From assembly GCA_964200075.2 (NCBI GenBank), contig CAXNAA020000491.1, positions 1-20,821 of the forward strand: a stretch of 20,821 nucleotides of DNA, read 5' to 3'. The translations under genes were made by a program, and so were the position numbers. Source of the stretch: Sphacelaria rigidula. Lineage: Eukaryota; Phaeophyceae; Sphacelariales. Below, one piece after another: positions 1 to 12,600 of this stretch. Position 1 is the stretch's first letter; each line of letters begins with the position of its first letter. Below the pieces are notes generated by a model. It saw nothing but the letters and a program-made list of their open reading frames with translations, was not told the DNA's origin and did not search any database.

Positions 1-80
1 TCCATTTTGGGCAATCAGGCCGAAGAAATCGTGGATTTGGTGATTTGAACCCGTGATGGTTCGCCCTAACCGTGAAACAA
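1..80 (-). repeat. Short dispersed repeat with B-box-like core (copy 1)
   Basis: The reverse complement reads CACGGTTAGGGCGAACCATC, then GGGTTCAAATCACCAAATCC and continues to GGCCTGATTGCCCAAAA. It aligns with 2071-2155 on the plus strand over about 80 bases at roughly three-quarters identity, including 17 identical bases around AATCACCAAATCCACGA. The GGTTCAAATC core resembles an RNA polymerase III B-box, as in tRNA-derived SINEs. It may extend past the window edge. Confidence 0.55.
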
Positions 81-218
81 TATACATGCACGGTCCTGAA
101 ACGGAAGCTAAACAAAGCGCACGAACTCAGACGGAGGATTACGAGATACCGCCATGGCCGACACAGGGGTTCTACCGCCCCCACACGGGCTGAGAGTGAA
201 CCATAGCAATAACCGCAC

Positions 219-343
219 CTCGCTAATCGACAAAGCCCACGTAGCACCAGCATCGCCGTCGCCCGACTCGCCGAAGCTCCGCCCGCCCTCCCATCGCGGA
301 ATTCGCCAAACTTCCTCAAAGCCGCACGTAAGCACCGCTCGGC
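219..343 (-). CDS. INTS1: INTS1 exon: AERCLRAALRKFGEF and AMLVLRGLCRLA helices
   Basis: The acceptor CGACCCGGCAG gives phase 0, matching the exon at 737, and the donor is GTGCGG after TTAGCGAG, leaving phase 2. The 41 codons encode AERCLRAALRKFGEFRDGRA then ASRATAMLVLRGLCRLA, two amphipathic helices that fit human INTS1 after VEGGP (LRAQLRMLASQ and RGGLLRLAEAL). Earlier AGs would start the exon 8-15 bases upstream but break the phase. The gene continues to the left of the window; the repeat at 1-80 is probably in the next intron. Confidence 0.6.
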
Positions 344-604
344 CTGCCGGGTCGTGGATGCTCTGAGCATGCCATCGAAGAGTACATTTCGCCAGCTCGA
401 CTGGGAGCACTCAAGGGTGGTGGTATTAGCGGGGTTTGGGTGGGGGAAGTTTGTGTAAAGTACCCCGTCCCACAGCCCTTCTTCGTTGGAGTTGATCAGC
501 AAAAAATCTGCGATCGCCTGTTGTTTGGGCGAGGGACAGTGGGGGCGAGAGCGGAATGGGGGGGGCAGGGAGGGGATGATATAAGAATACAAGCGGTTGG
601 TTGG

Positions 605-643
<39 letters not shown>

Positions 644-3600
644 TCGCACTGTATCTGATCCCCCAACGATCCAGCCGCGAAACATTTAACCAACGCAATC
701 CCTGCCTGACCCTGTACTACTGGTCATGACTTGCACCTGCTTGTCACGATGTAAAGCGGAGGCAAGGGCTGAAGCGGCGATCACACCGAGCGAAGCGCTA
801 GAGGACGCAGAAGCAGCAGAGGAAGGCCGCGACGGCGACTTCTTTAACCGAGCCACACGTTTAGAGTCATCTTCGCTGCCGCCATCACTTCCACCACCAC
901 CAGATTTTCCGCCATCATCATCATCATTATCATCACCATCCTCATCGTCATCGCCATCGTCATTGTGCTTTTCATCATCGTCACTGACTGACGAAGAGCG
1001 CTCACGCCGTTTCCGCTTCCTTGTTTTGCCCTTCTCTCCTTTGGCTGCAACGGCCGACTCGTTGCCGCCGCCGTTTCCTCGCGATAACTGCTTCGGTGAC
1101 ACCGCGCTCGATTTGGTGGGTGTCGAGTGGCTGCTGTTGCTACTATTCCTGACGTGGCGACGGTCTGTAGAGCCAGGGCCCTCGTTGTCCGTTTGCATAA
1201 GCACACGTAATAACACGCCCTGGATTTGACATGTAGGCCCCGACACGCGCATGACACGACAGTAAGAAAATCCTCGAAGCATTTGTACTGATGCGCTCAT
1301 CAGATGCCAAGCGTAAGTGGCTGTCGGGCGAGCGGTTGGTGGGTTGGCCATGACATCAACTGTACAGTTTTTCGTTTCCAATTGGGTAAAATGTAGAGTA
1401 CAACATGCCGTTGGTCAAGCTCACATATATTGCACGCACATACATCTGCCCTTCCCCTAACGAGAGGACAGCTTCAACTGCAGATGTACTCGAATACGCA
1501 ACTCGTAACATCCCTCACCCCGTCTAGGCAGAGGGCGGGGGGCGCTGCAGGTGCCGGGCGTCGGCAAGGTGACGTGTCCCTACGACAACCCACGCTGACT
1601 GACATGAAACCGCTATTTTCTCGAGAGGTTTCGAGGAGGCGGCCATCCCGAGAGTATGTCCGAGATCGTACACCATAACATTATTAACGGCGGTATCCAG
1701 ATGGAAGTCATTATTCACAGTAGTAACTCACTCACCCTTGCTTGCCAGAACACGTGGTCTATCTTTTGTGCTGCATCCGAAGCTTCCCCGCATTGAACCG
1801 CCAACGAGCTTTTAGCACCCTCCTCCTTCGCGTCCTCGTGTGCGTCCTTCGCATCTTGCCCGTCTGCGGTAAATACCCACGACCCGAAACGCACCGATGG
1901 GGGCGGGGTGAGCGCGCACACACCAAAAAGTACTCCTTGTGAATAAAAACACCAGCGCGCTGGGGGTGCTGTGCCTACAATTTAGCAGTGCCAGTACAGT
2001 GCAACGCAACAAGCTCGACTGGGACCGTAACGGCCAGCCCCAACACCGGCACGACGCAACATCGATCAACACTTGCACGGTTCAGACGAATCATCGCCGG
2101 TTCGAATCACCAAATCCACGACTTTTCAGGCGTGATTGCTCAAAAGACAGAAAAAAGTTAACCGCTGGTCGAGAAGGTCTCCCACGCAATTTTTGCGCCA
2201 TTCCACGTGCCTGCGCTGCAACGCTAAAAACCAAAGCCTTGAGATTGATTGACACGGTACGAATCAGTGACACTAAAATCAAGTGATTTGCAGACGAGTT
2301 ATTTATTCGACAACACTTACATGCCGCAATTGAATGACAAGCCGCCAGAACAATAACAACACAAGCGATGCTTCTCTCCACCACCCACCCAACTTGTTGT
2401 TTGTCCTGCTAAAATAGAACACAAACACCACACACAAAAAACATGGAAAAACAAAAAACAAAAAACAAAAAAAAACACACACATAAGAATAAACGAAACA
2501 CAAAACGAAGAGAAAAAAATAGTAGAAACGAGCTGTTCCGATCGCCGACCCACTTTTCTTCGCTCCACCACACCCCTCAGCCGGAGGTCTAGCGACTGGC
2601 ACCCAACCCAATCCTGATCCCGGTCGCTCTCCCCTTCTCTCCGCCTCCGCCGCCTCTATCTTCTCTCGTGGCGCGTACGCCCCCCCGTTTGCCGGGCGCG
2701 GCACAGACTGATTGAGGGTCAGAGGCACTCGCCCCTTGGATACATGTGAAGATGTCACACTTCCCAGCAGGAAGACGTTCTCGCCCTGTGCCAATGTTTT
2801 GGTCCATTTCTCCCATCTCCAGCTGTGGAGGGGCAGGGGGGGAGGGAGGGAGGGCTTGCTCATGTCTCAATATCAGCACACACGACGATAATTTTCCAGA
2901 CCTCATTTACCTCGCTTGGTCACCCTCCGAAGATTATTGGAATGAATCATGATATTGAGAAACCTGAAGCCTTGGATATTCGCTTGGTATTAACTGTTTG
3001 AATAGTGAAAAGTGTACTGCGGCGTGGATGGAAGTCTATTTTTCTTCGCTGGGCGGTTGAACTGACCACCCTGTCCGCTCTGCACTCCGCGGGAGTACTC
3101 GGGAGTACACGCGAATTCACGGGTCCGTGTGAACCGCTGACATGTGGTACCCAGTATCGCCCTATGACCATCACCATTACCATGACTATACCTCCGAGGC
3201 CAAGACACACATTGTCCGCTTCAACTTGTAGAGCACAGTCACATGGTGTCCCATGGACCGAGGACCTCCATGACAGGGATGGAGTATCCTTGCAAGCATC
3301 ATAGAGTAAAAGATATCAATGAAAAAACAGCTAGTCTCAAGTACGGTATTTCAGGAATGTTGCCAGTCATGGATTGCGAGATATTTTCAAGAATAAAAAC
3401 CGACTTCTCGGAAAATAACATCAAAATCTACACACAAAATTTACATCAAAATGAGAGCTCAGGTTGTGCGCGTTTGAGCCAACACACAATTTGACCACGG
3501 ATACATGAAAAGACGGAGCCAAGGAGAGGGAAGACGAGGGAGACGAGGGGGGTGACTGGTGGCTCTTGAAGCTACAAGGTGCTACCAGTCGAGTATCAAA

Positions 3601-6600
3601 ACGCTTCGCAGACACGCGGCATGGGACAAAATCCGGGGGGTGAAACGATGTATATCATTGCAAACCATCCCGTCGATATCCTGTGCTCAGAGACATGAAA
3701 ATGACGGAACATTTCATAATCATCCAAGAGGATAGTCTGCATCGTCACAGTTGGCTTCTCGATATCAGGGGGTGGGAGGGTGTTAGCGAGCTGTTTGTAA
3801 TTTTGATTTACTACCGGAAATTTTCGCTTCTGCCACATGTCAATTATCTTTACCGCCATATCCAAATGAACACGGAAATAAACGACCCGTGCGTCTATTA
3901 TTTTCATATCAACGCACACGATTTTCCATGACATGAACGGCACGACCCGCGGCACCGTCATATCCAAATGGTTTTTGGGAATATGTACCCTGGTAGCGTG
4001 CGGTCGACGAAGGACTAAACCTTGGTGTCGATGGTATCAAACGTTTCTATATAGTGTATCGAATGGCTGTTCGTTATCGCCATGTGTGTACGTATAGTGC
4101 TTCAAAGTGTAGGTTAGCGTGGTAACTCTTCCATAACTCAAAGTTCCTTCATTCAATATTCAAGGCTTCTTTCCTTTTCAAGCTCTCGTTTTTTCTTCTA
4201 TTTATGTCGGTTTGTGTTAAGGTACAGTGCCCCGTGTGTGTGTCGGACAGCAACCACCCCTGGCATTCAAGTTCCCCGAGTATAGGGCCTGAGTAGCATG
4301 TATATTTGAGCCCAAATTTGTGGGCACACCTACACCTGAAAATATTGCAGTGGTGGCAAGTTGGTGTCAGCAATAGGAAATTGGGTAGCAAACATTCACA
4401 CATCATGTAGAGATGCAGTTGAGTGTCGTAGCGCTGTCCTGGCTTGTTTCGGAAGCGCCGCAAGGTCGACCGTTCTCTTTGCCAGTAGCATGCCAGTAGA
4501 AGTTTAGCTGCATGTAGCGAAGATGCGCACTTTTGGTAAGATGTTCTGTGCGTGCACTCGTTGGAATCATAGGGAAAACCATAGCGAGGGTGGGGCGTGC
4601 CTTGCGGAGAACATGTCCAAGTTCATATAAATGTCATGAATTTCGTCGGGATATATTGTCCTGGTAGTGGTCCGTCGTCATCATGATTAGTCTAAATATT
4701 GGCTTCGTGTCGTATTGGATGGAAATATCGAATATCGACCCGTTTCGATATGTATCGGTATTGTATCGGATATGACCCGTTTTTGTTCTCCATATTGATA
4801 TTTGTTTCAATTGACAACACTAGCGAATGTTGTCCGAATCACGGGTTTGAAGAATCAAGGGTTTTCGCGTGGACTAAATAAATATTGCGAGTATCATGAA
4901 AATTGTCCCAGAATTTCGATCCTCAATTTCCATTTCATGGGAGCCAGTCACGCAAGTATATTTTGGGGAGATCACAAGTAATGAAATCGTACTGCCTAAA
5001 CCTTCATGTAACTTCACCTTTAAAAAAAAGCTTCGACGGCAAGTGCCCCTCTTGTGATATGATGAACGCGCCTCTTCTCTCCGCCACTACTCTACAGAAA
5101 CGGTGATGACACACCCACCAGTTTATCGGGTTGTCATACACAACCGGACATTACTCACCTTTCGATGGCCGTCAAAATCTGAGACACCTCCGAGCGGGCC
5201 CCACACTGATCAACTGTCCTCGGCCGCAGTAAGCACCCCTCCAGCGTTGCCTGCAGCCAAGTGAAGCCCTCCGCATTTTCCCGACCTCCTCCTTTGACGA
5301 CGCCATCATTGCTAGCAGCGTCAGCAGCCCCCTCCTCGTCTTGACTAGCCGTGGCTGACTTGTCAGCCTTTGAGGAACTCTCGGCAGAGGTCGAGGTTTT
5401 ATCGTCGCTGCTCTTGTTTGTTGTATCGGTGTCTGAGCTCCTGTCGCTTTTGTTGTTGGGGCCGTTGAGCTCGTAATCGAGGCAAGTGTAGACGCGATTA
5501 TGTACCGTCTGCTCTTGGGCCTGTTCTGCTTCCGGCGCCCGTTCTGAGCATCGTTCCTGATGGTAACGGGGGAAAGCAGAGACATGATTAACTGCCGGGG
5601 AGCAGCGGCGCGGGCATCATTCGTGTTCGAGCCATCCACGCCAACACGAGCGAGGATTTTCATTCTCGCACTCCTCGCTCTTCTCGCACACACAATACTC
5701 GTGCCTGATTCGAGTCATCAGAAGTCTGATCCAACAAATTTTCATGTGTGGTAGCCTAACTAGGTGACGCAGTACTGATCCCTATAACCTTTTACATTGC
5801 TGTGATGCCATGGAGAGGCGTTTGAGCAGCGTATACTGTACACCCCCCTTAATTGCCCCGAATCACATCGACCGTCGTTCGAACCAGCGCTGAAACGATC
5901 CTGCCTGGCCGAGCACCTGCACGTAGTGCACATCCACGAATACAGTGATCAAACTTTCGCCTCGTCACTCCCCTGTTCGCTTGAATAGACATTAATGGCT
6001 AGATATACAAACACCAACAACACCTGGACCTTGGAAAAGTTGGATTATCATACAATACACTTAATACACTATACGCTATATACTAGGCGAGTGAGATTCC
6101 CGGCACAAGCAGATCGATGATACTTGGGCAGGAATAGGATACTTCACGGGCATGTACGTTCCCGCGACTTCCGACGGTTACGGAATGTCATGTACTGTAT
6201 CACTCAGCATTCTCAAGCTCTACGTCGTCACGCAAATGGGCATTGATTGCCGTGTACCGATTATCTGCCCACGCGCACATGGGCGGCAGCAGCGCAGCGG
6301 AGGATCAAACTCTACGAGAAAAACGAACCGCTACCTAGCTTCCCCATTCTGGAGCAATGGTCAACGTGAGTATATCAAGTGAACTTGCGTTCAACATGAG
6401 TTTTGAGTCGGTCGATCAGCGATGTCTCATGCCCAGATTTCACGATGCAACGGCGACATAGTTGCATTTGGAGTGGTCCGGTTAAAGTGAGATGGTCAAC
6501 AACAAAAAACGCCCGCCCTCTCGGCTTTCTCTACAACAGCTGGCGCGTCACGCACCTTTCCGTCGGCTTTCTCTTGCACGTCCATGGCAACTGCCTCTTC

Positions 6601-9600
6601 CGGCGCTGCCTCAACGGACTTGGTATCATCGTTACCATCACCACCACCATCGTCATCACTCATGTCACCATCATCCGTTGCCGGGTAGGAGACTGTTTCC
6701 ACGGGGGGTACAGGGGTAGCCAGTATACCACCCAGTCGAAACAGCGATGCCATCTGTGTTTGGTGGCGGTGTGTTTATTTGTTGGGAACAAGTTGTGGGG
6801 TGATTGAAACGGAGGGTCAACCGGGTTTCGTCGTTGAACGCATATAACAAACTTACAATAAATGCAACCTAGTGTGACGCTACGGAAGCAAGATCGAGGA
6901 CGTCGAAGAACCTCACGAGCACCAGGAGCACCATGAACGTGCTTTGCACCATGTCTATTTTCTTGAGCCGCGGCGTGTAGTAGACGACGAGCTACGCCTG
7001 TGCGACTAGCTTCGCTCGCACATACCTTCTGTTTTGGTCATGTCTGGAATATGTTAGCTGTTAACAGTCGATCAAGTATCGATGACAATCAGCACCGTGG
7101 TCTACCCACGTGGGCTAATCTTACCCAACCCGTACCACACATCATCGCTGAAGATGGAACATGACTGTAGTGCACGACGAACGAAGTTACGCCAATACCC
7201 AGGATTCCAGGTCGGCAGTAGACGAACACGTGAACATCGCACCTCTTGCGCCTGCTTCTCCAGTGCAGCGGCGGCCCCAGCCACCCTGGAATTGGTAGCA
7301 TCCCTCTTCTTGGCGCCCGCTCCCCCTCGAGAGGAGGAGTTGGGCGCTTCCGATAGCCATCTCAAGAACAAGCCATCTTTGGTCTTCTTAGATTTTTCCC
7401 CCGATGTCGATTTATTGGCGTCAGAACTGCTCTCATCGTCCGTGTACAGGTATGCATGGACTCTGGAGTGTGAGCACGGGACGGGATGAAGGGGAAACGG
7501 GGGGAACAATGTGTTCGATCAACTTCTCGACACACTTCTGGGGAAGAGGACTAACCCACGCGCCAACGGATAAATTTCTCAAAACGGCTCATCCACAGAA
7601 GTGTTGAAGACAAATAGTTTTATATCTCAAGTCCTCTTCCGAGCTGCAGTATCATGTTATATATATTTCCATGCCATCAGGGATTGGTAACTCGGCCACG
7701 AAGATGTGCAGCACCTGCAGCTTGATCCCCCGGCTAAAATCAGCTAAAGCGCGAGCACTTGAGGAGTTGCAAGGACCGCAACTTGCGCTTGAGGGGTGAA
7801 ATCCGGCGATCCGATGAAAAATAGAATCATGTTCCAAGACGTGGGAGCATACCCATGCCATAATCTACACCACCTCTTCTTCTCGAAAGAAAGTTATTTT
7901 GCCTATATTCTTCACTCACACTGCGGGACTTTAGACGGCACGCTTCTTTGTCAGGGATAGAAATAGGACAGAAAATAAATAGGCTCGGGCTTACGAGCCA
8001 ACCACATTGTTTTCTCCCAAGACACAGCAAGAACAGGGTATGGACTATCGTATTGCAAGTGGTGCACCACAGGCTATACGGTGTATATATATATATATAT
8101 ACCTGCGGTATATTTTCTCTCGAAGCTCCCTAGCGGGCTGCACCTTTGTGCCGATCTCCCACTTCCCCTGCGCTTCCGGACTGAGAAGGTATTGGTAGAC
8201 CTCATCTGCCGCAATGATTATCATCCAGTGGGGATGACGGTCGGTTGTGTGGGGCAGAGGGTAATGCAAGGGATTAAACAAGTGGCCGGCACGTGAATAC
8301 GTGAAATTTTAAACAAGTCTCACGCTCGACTAGAGCGGTACGCTCAGAGATTGAAACCATGAAACATATGTGAGGCTAGCTAACAATGAAAATCCTGTCA
8401 GGAGGGGATGGACATCATTTATCCATGCATACCCTTCCAACCAACGTATCACATACGAATTTCGGTACGCTCAGGGATCAACGTTTACATTTTCCGGGTG
8501 ACTGCGCAAAACAAGGCCTACTGGCAAATGGATCGAAGAATAATTTACCCTTTTCAAATCTGAGACTTCGAAGCGATCTCCACGTAGAGGTGGCCATGTT
8601 TTCGGAGGCGCATCATCTTCGAGTTGTGCGCGACTGACGTGACCGAAACTGCCACTTGAAAAACGACGCAGGACTTCAAAACTTCCAGTGTCTTGTATAA
8701 TGAACGAACGCCCGATATAGTCATCACAATACAAATCCTCAGCGATAGTGAGGGCAGGGTTCACCGATAGGGACGAAAGACAAAACTTCAAGACGTAACA
8801 TACATGCGAATAACGTGGTATGAAACAACCGCGCTGTAAAAGGGGACACCATGTAATCACTGTCGCAGTCATGCAAAGTGCGCCTCTGCCACGCCGACAG
8901 TATGTCCGGCTAGTGTAGCAACAACAGTGACATATGAGGTACAAGCAATTTTCTGCACAACAAAACAGTACTGAAACTCAGTGGCAAGGACCAACTACGC
9001 GGAGCAAGAACACACAACCACCCTCAATGTAAGATCAAACCAGTATTATCCCTACTGTCAACAACAATGGATGATGACAATATCTAAAACGACCAGAATA
9101 GGGCCGCACCTGTATTGGCATGGGCACTTCCGAGCCTGTCCAGACGGACTAGAGTCAGGCGGACACATGACTGTGAGAGTCCTGATGCCAGCAGTAGCCG
9201 CGGCAGCAGCATCTTTGGGACATACCTGCGTCGCATACACAAAATAAAATACATGTGGAAAATGATCAGGGCTCTCTTCGGGATTTTCCCCTCATGGCAT
9301 TTACCCCGGTAAACCACGGTATTTGGGAAATAGGTCGTTACCGAGATGAATCGGGATCACCATTGCCAACCAAACCGTCACCAAGCAAACGACGCCCTCC
9401 CGCTCCCATCTAGATCGTTATTTCGCATTCCCGTCCATACAACTACCAAGCAAATACTGGCATGCCGGTGGGTTCATCATCACCCGAACAAAAACCGAGT
9501 GATAATATTGCTCCCTGTTACTCTACCGTAACGCAAAATGAACTCCTAGCGCCAATGAACGCCAGATTTTTCAGGAGGACACAAGTATATGTACTGTATC

Positions 9601-12600
9601 CAACTTATGGAGGATGGGTCATGGGTTCGAATCCCACCAGACTAATCTACTATTTTCCTTCATTTTGTGTTTTGCTTTTGAGGTCGGATGCTTCTTCGAT
9701 GATGGTCAAGGCCCTCCACGATACCGTCGAAGCAAAACGCAGCAGTAGCTCCGTGCAACGAGAAAGTTGTTGCAATGAGGGCGGGGGCAGCGGGCACGCC
9801 CATTGACTTAACTTGAAGATGCACTACTGGATCATTAGACCAATAGGTGGTTATTAGAATATTGCTCATAATATATTAGTTATTAGCACGTTGTAGATTG
9901 CCGACATGCTGTCAGCTTTGATTTCATATTTTTTAGTTTCAAGTTTTTACTTCGATTCATGTCTGGAAGGGAATGGCAGCGTCGTTCACGGTTTCTGGTC
10001 GCTGGACAAGTGGTTGATATTTCTGGGCGTACCTCTGGATTTAGTTTGTCGTCATTTTTCTTCTGGCCCCGAGCGTCTACCTGTGTTCCGTAGGTTAAGT
10101 TTTCATTTGGGTTATGTAAACAACAGGTCCACGTACGATTCATGTTGTTGGGATCTCGAGGCATAACTTGTAGCCCTGGGCGGACACACGCTGAAAATAT
10201 TACACACAAAAAACAGCACTACTGTACATTACCATAGTAGTTGGTTCGCTAATGGTGGCTGGATACCACGGAAAACGTTAAAATCCTCAAGAAGGCATCC
10301 TGGATTGACCCATGGAAATGATGGCAGTCATATTTCACTGTCCGCAGCTATTATCGTCATGATACGTTAACGACGGACAGACAGTTACAGCGGCAGACGT
10401 GGAAACAGATGGGAGCAAGGCAGCACGTTCGCAAATTCAAAATTTAGGATCACACCTTGCCGCGAGAGCCGACATTTGCTGGGAAGGAGCCTGCGCCAGC
10501 CGAACCCACAGCTTAACCCCTACGGCATCCTGCTCTTCCCTACGCGTGCTTCCATCTTCAGATGAAGGCAAGTGAAGCTTCGCCATGCCCACGCCAATCT
10601 TCGGTGTAACTGTACTCCGCTTGCCGGTGGGAGACGGAGCTGCGGAGGGATTGCCGTCACTCGGCACCGCCGTAGCCGGAGGATGCTCCGCGGGAAACAT
10701 GACTTCTTGAAGTTCCTGAAAGTATCATGGCGGGACCATGTGTGCGTGAAGTGGAAATGAGACGGCGCCAGGGAAGGTGGCACGATCATTTCAAACAAAA
10801 CAAGAAAAAGAAACGCGTGAGTTATCGATAGCACGAATGCCTGGGAGGTGATGAATGCAGGAGTCAACTCTTATTTTCTTCGGTTATTATCATGGATGGC
10901 TTTAACTTGTCCTGTCCCTTGACACCGGTGCGTCGTCCCAAGAGGTCAACCCAACTCTCCCCCGTTACCTCCGTGACCGACGGTCGTCACGCATCGAAGC
11001 GGCACTCTCACAGCCCGTCGACTTGCATCGACTTATTTTGCCATGGCTAGCCGTCATGTTTTCATATTTCGGAAACGACAGGAAATTCAATCCTGCGAGA
11101 TCTGCCCGGACTAGCGTCCAAGTACCATTTCAATCATCGCGGCGCGACGTCTCATGCAGTGCATGAGCATGAGACGCATGAGCTGTAGAGTACAAAGACG
11201 TATCGAAGATGGTCCCGTCGTACGCACTGTGACGGATAGGCTCACTCGGCTGGAAGAACAACAGTCAAAAATTCGAGCTGAGTAAATAACCGTCTGGGAG
11301 TCGCCCATAAAAGCTCTGGTAGATAACAGGTGGTCCTTCGACTCCGTGCGGACACATGAAGCGATACTACACCCTAGGTGGACAAACCACGTTCAAGTAC
11401 ACACCACACGCGTAGCAAAGGTCGATACACCACGCTATCAAGAAATCACAGCTGTTGACAAATCATTTTCGAGGTGCATGCATGATTGACACCGTGCAAA
11501 TACAACAGCGACATTCCGAAGGGCGGCCCAGAGGTCATCGAAGCGTGGAAACAAAAGTGGAAGTGGAAGTGCTCTTCGCCCCAACAACAAGCACAACCCA
11601 CCGTAACTTTCGAAGAAGCAAGCCCGATCGCCGCGGACAGTACCCCTGCGGCTAACTTCACTCGTCCACGAGCACCAACCGAAAGCAATATGCCGCATTC
11701 CGTCTTTTGTAATCCCCACACACAGCACTCGTCGCGTCACTCCAGCGATCAAACGGCTACCCACAACACACCAACATGCGATGCCTGCGTCAAAACAAAC
11801 CTGCAGCTCCGGGGTAGGAGTAACGTCGGCTCTGTGAAAACTCAGCAAGGCGATTGCCGTCTGGAGAAGCAGGCGAGGCACGAGCACCTTCTTTACCTCC
11901 CCCGTGGTACCATCCAGACAAGGGAATTTTGCTTGCGCGTGATCGGCCCAAACGCTGCCCTGTGAAATAATGGACACGTGCAAAAGATAAAACTCTTTGA
12001 AATCAACGAATCACCTTCAGGCACTTGCAAATGAACACCTATGCCTACTGGTCATTATTTCCGTGAAAATTCGCAGACGGACACCCGACTCCGGTGGTCA
12101 TTTTCCAAGTGAACATGAGAGTGATGTCGCGGTAGCCCCCCCAAGAAAGGTGGTTGGTTTGAGGAAGCAGAATCTATAGCTATCAAAATGAGAAAAATCG
12201 ACCACACCGAGCGGCTGGGAACTCCAACGCTTGGAATCAGTTTCGCCAATGTCGCCCACATGAGGTGCTTCATACAATCTGAAACCAGTTATCATGCAGG
12301 GTATGGCCATTCTCTTCGTAACATTCTTGGGGTTGGTTACGGGGGGGGGAGGGAACTATCGCGGCATCATACGTCACAAACAACACGTGCTGGTATCGCC
12401 GTAGGATCAACACCGCGGCGAATACGTGCAGCGTTTATTTTTGTCAGACTAGACAGCGGCGGCAGTCAGAAAGCTTCAATCTTCCTCACGTTGATTAATC
12501 TGACGCGGCGGCACAGATGGTTCGAGAACGACACACTAAGCCGATGTACTTGATCTTTCCGTTTCGTCACGTTTTAGCCTGCCCTCCACGTGATTTTATG

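Larger units (their letters stand above)
1220..5158 (-). other. Large INTS1 intron region, at least one exon missing
   Basis: Nearly 4 kb between two supported exons whose phases do not join (2 then 0), so it must hold one or more exons. The best candidate is at 2590-2822. It also holds the repeat at 2071 and the A-rich tract at 2400. From about 3600 to 5000 the DNA is AT-richer, with only short frames lacking protein character. I see no gene on the plus strand. Confidence 0.5.
7463..9109 (-). other. INTS1 intron region with one expected small exon
   Basis: The flanking exons leave phase 1 and enter phase 2, so an exon is required. The candidate at 7692-7743 fits the phase. The region also has the TA repeat at 8082. 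An open minus frame around 8540-8740 has no recognisable homology. Confidence 0.5.

Noticed and set aside
726-1229. Plus-strand open frame rich in Ser and Pro
   Set aside because: It is the antisense of the INTS1 exon's Asp/Ser trinucleotide repeats. The minus strand has matching splice sites and a conserved helix; the plus strand has neither.
3596-3967. Minus-strand open frame of 123 codons
   Set aside because: The composition is AT-rich and unlike the exons, with no helix pattern or homology and no splice sites in phase with neighbouring exons.
4149-4463. Cysteine-rich minus frame (CHHCNIFRCRC) that looks like a zinc finger
   Set aside because: The spacing fits no zinc-binding family I know, and the region is AT-rich intron with no supporting splice signals.
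3960-4720. Possible repeat pair sharing CCTGGTAG and nearby bases (about 3975 and 4655)
   Set aside because: Similarity falls to about 60 percent outside an eight-base core, which is not distinguishable from chance.
8471-8944. Minus frame with FEVLRRFSSGSFGHV, resembling a protein-kinase glycine loop
   Set aside because: No VAIK, HRD or DFG motifs follow in any frame, the glycine spacing is wrong, and the flanking sequence looks intronic.
9600-9650. Possible tRNA gene around the T-arm-like GGTTCGAATCCC
   Set aside because: No complementary acceptor stem, anticodon arm or A-box could be found upstream.
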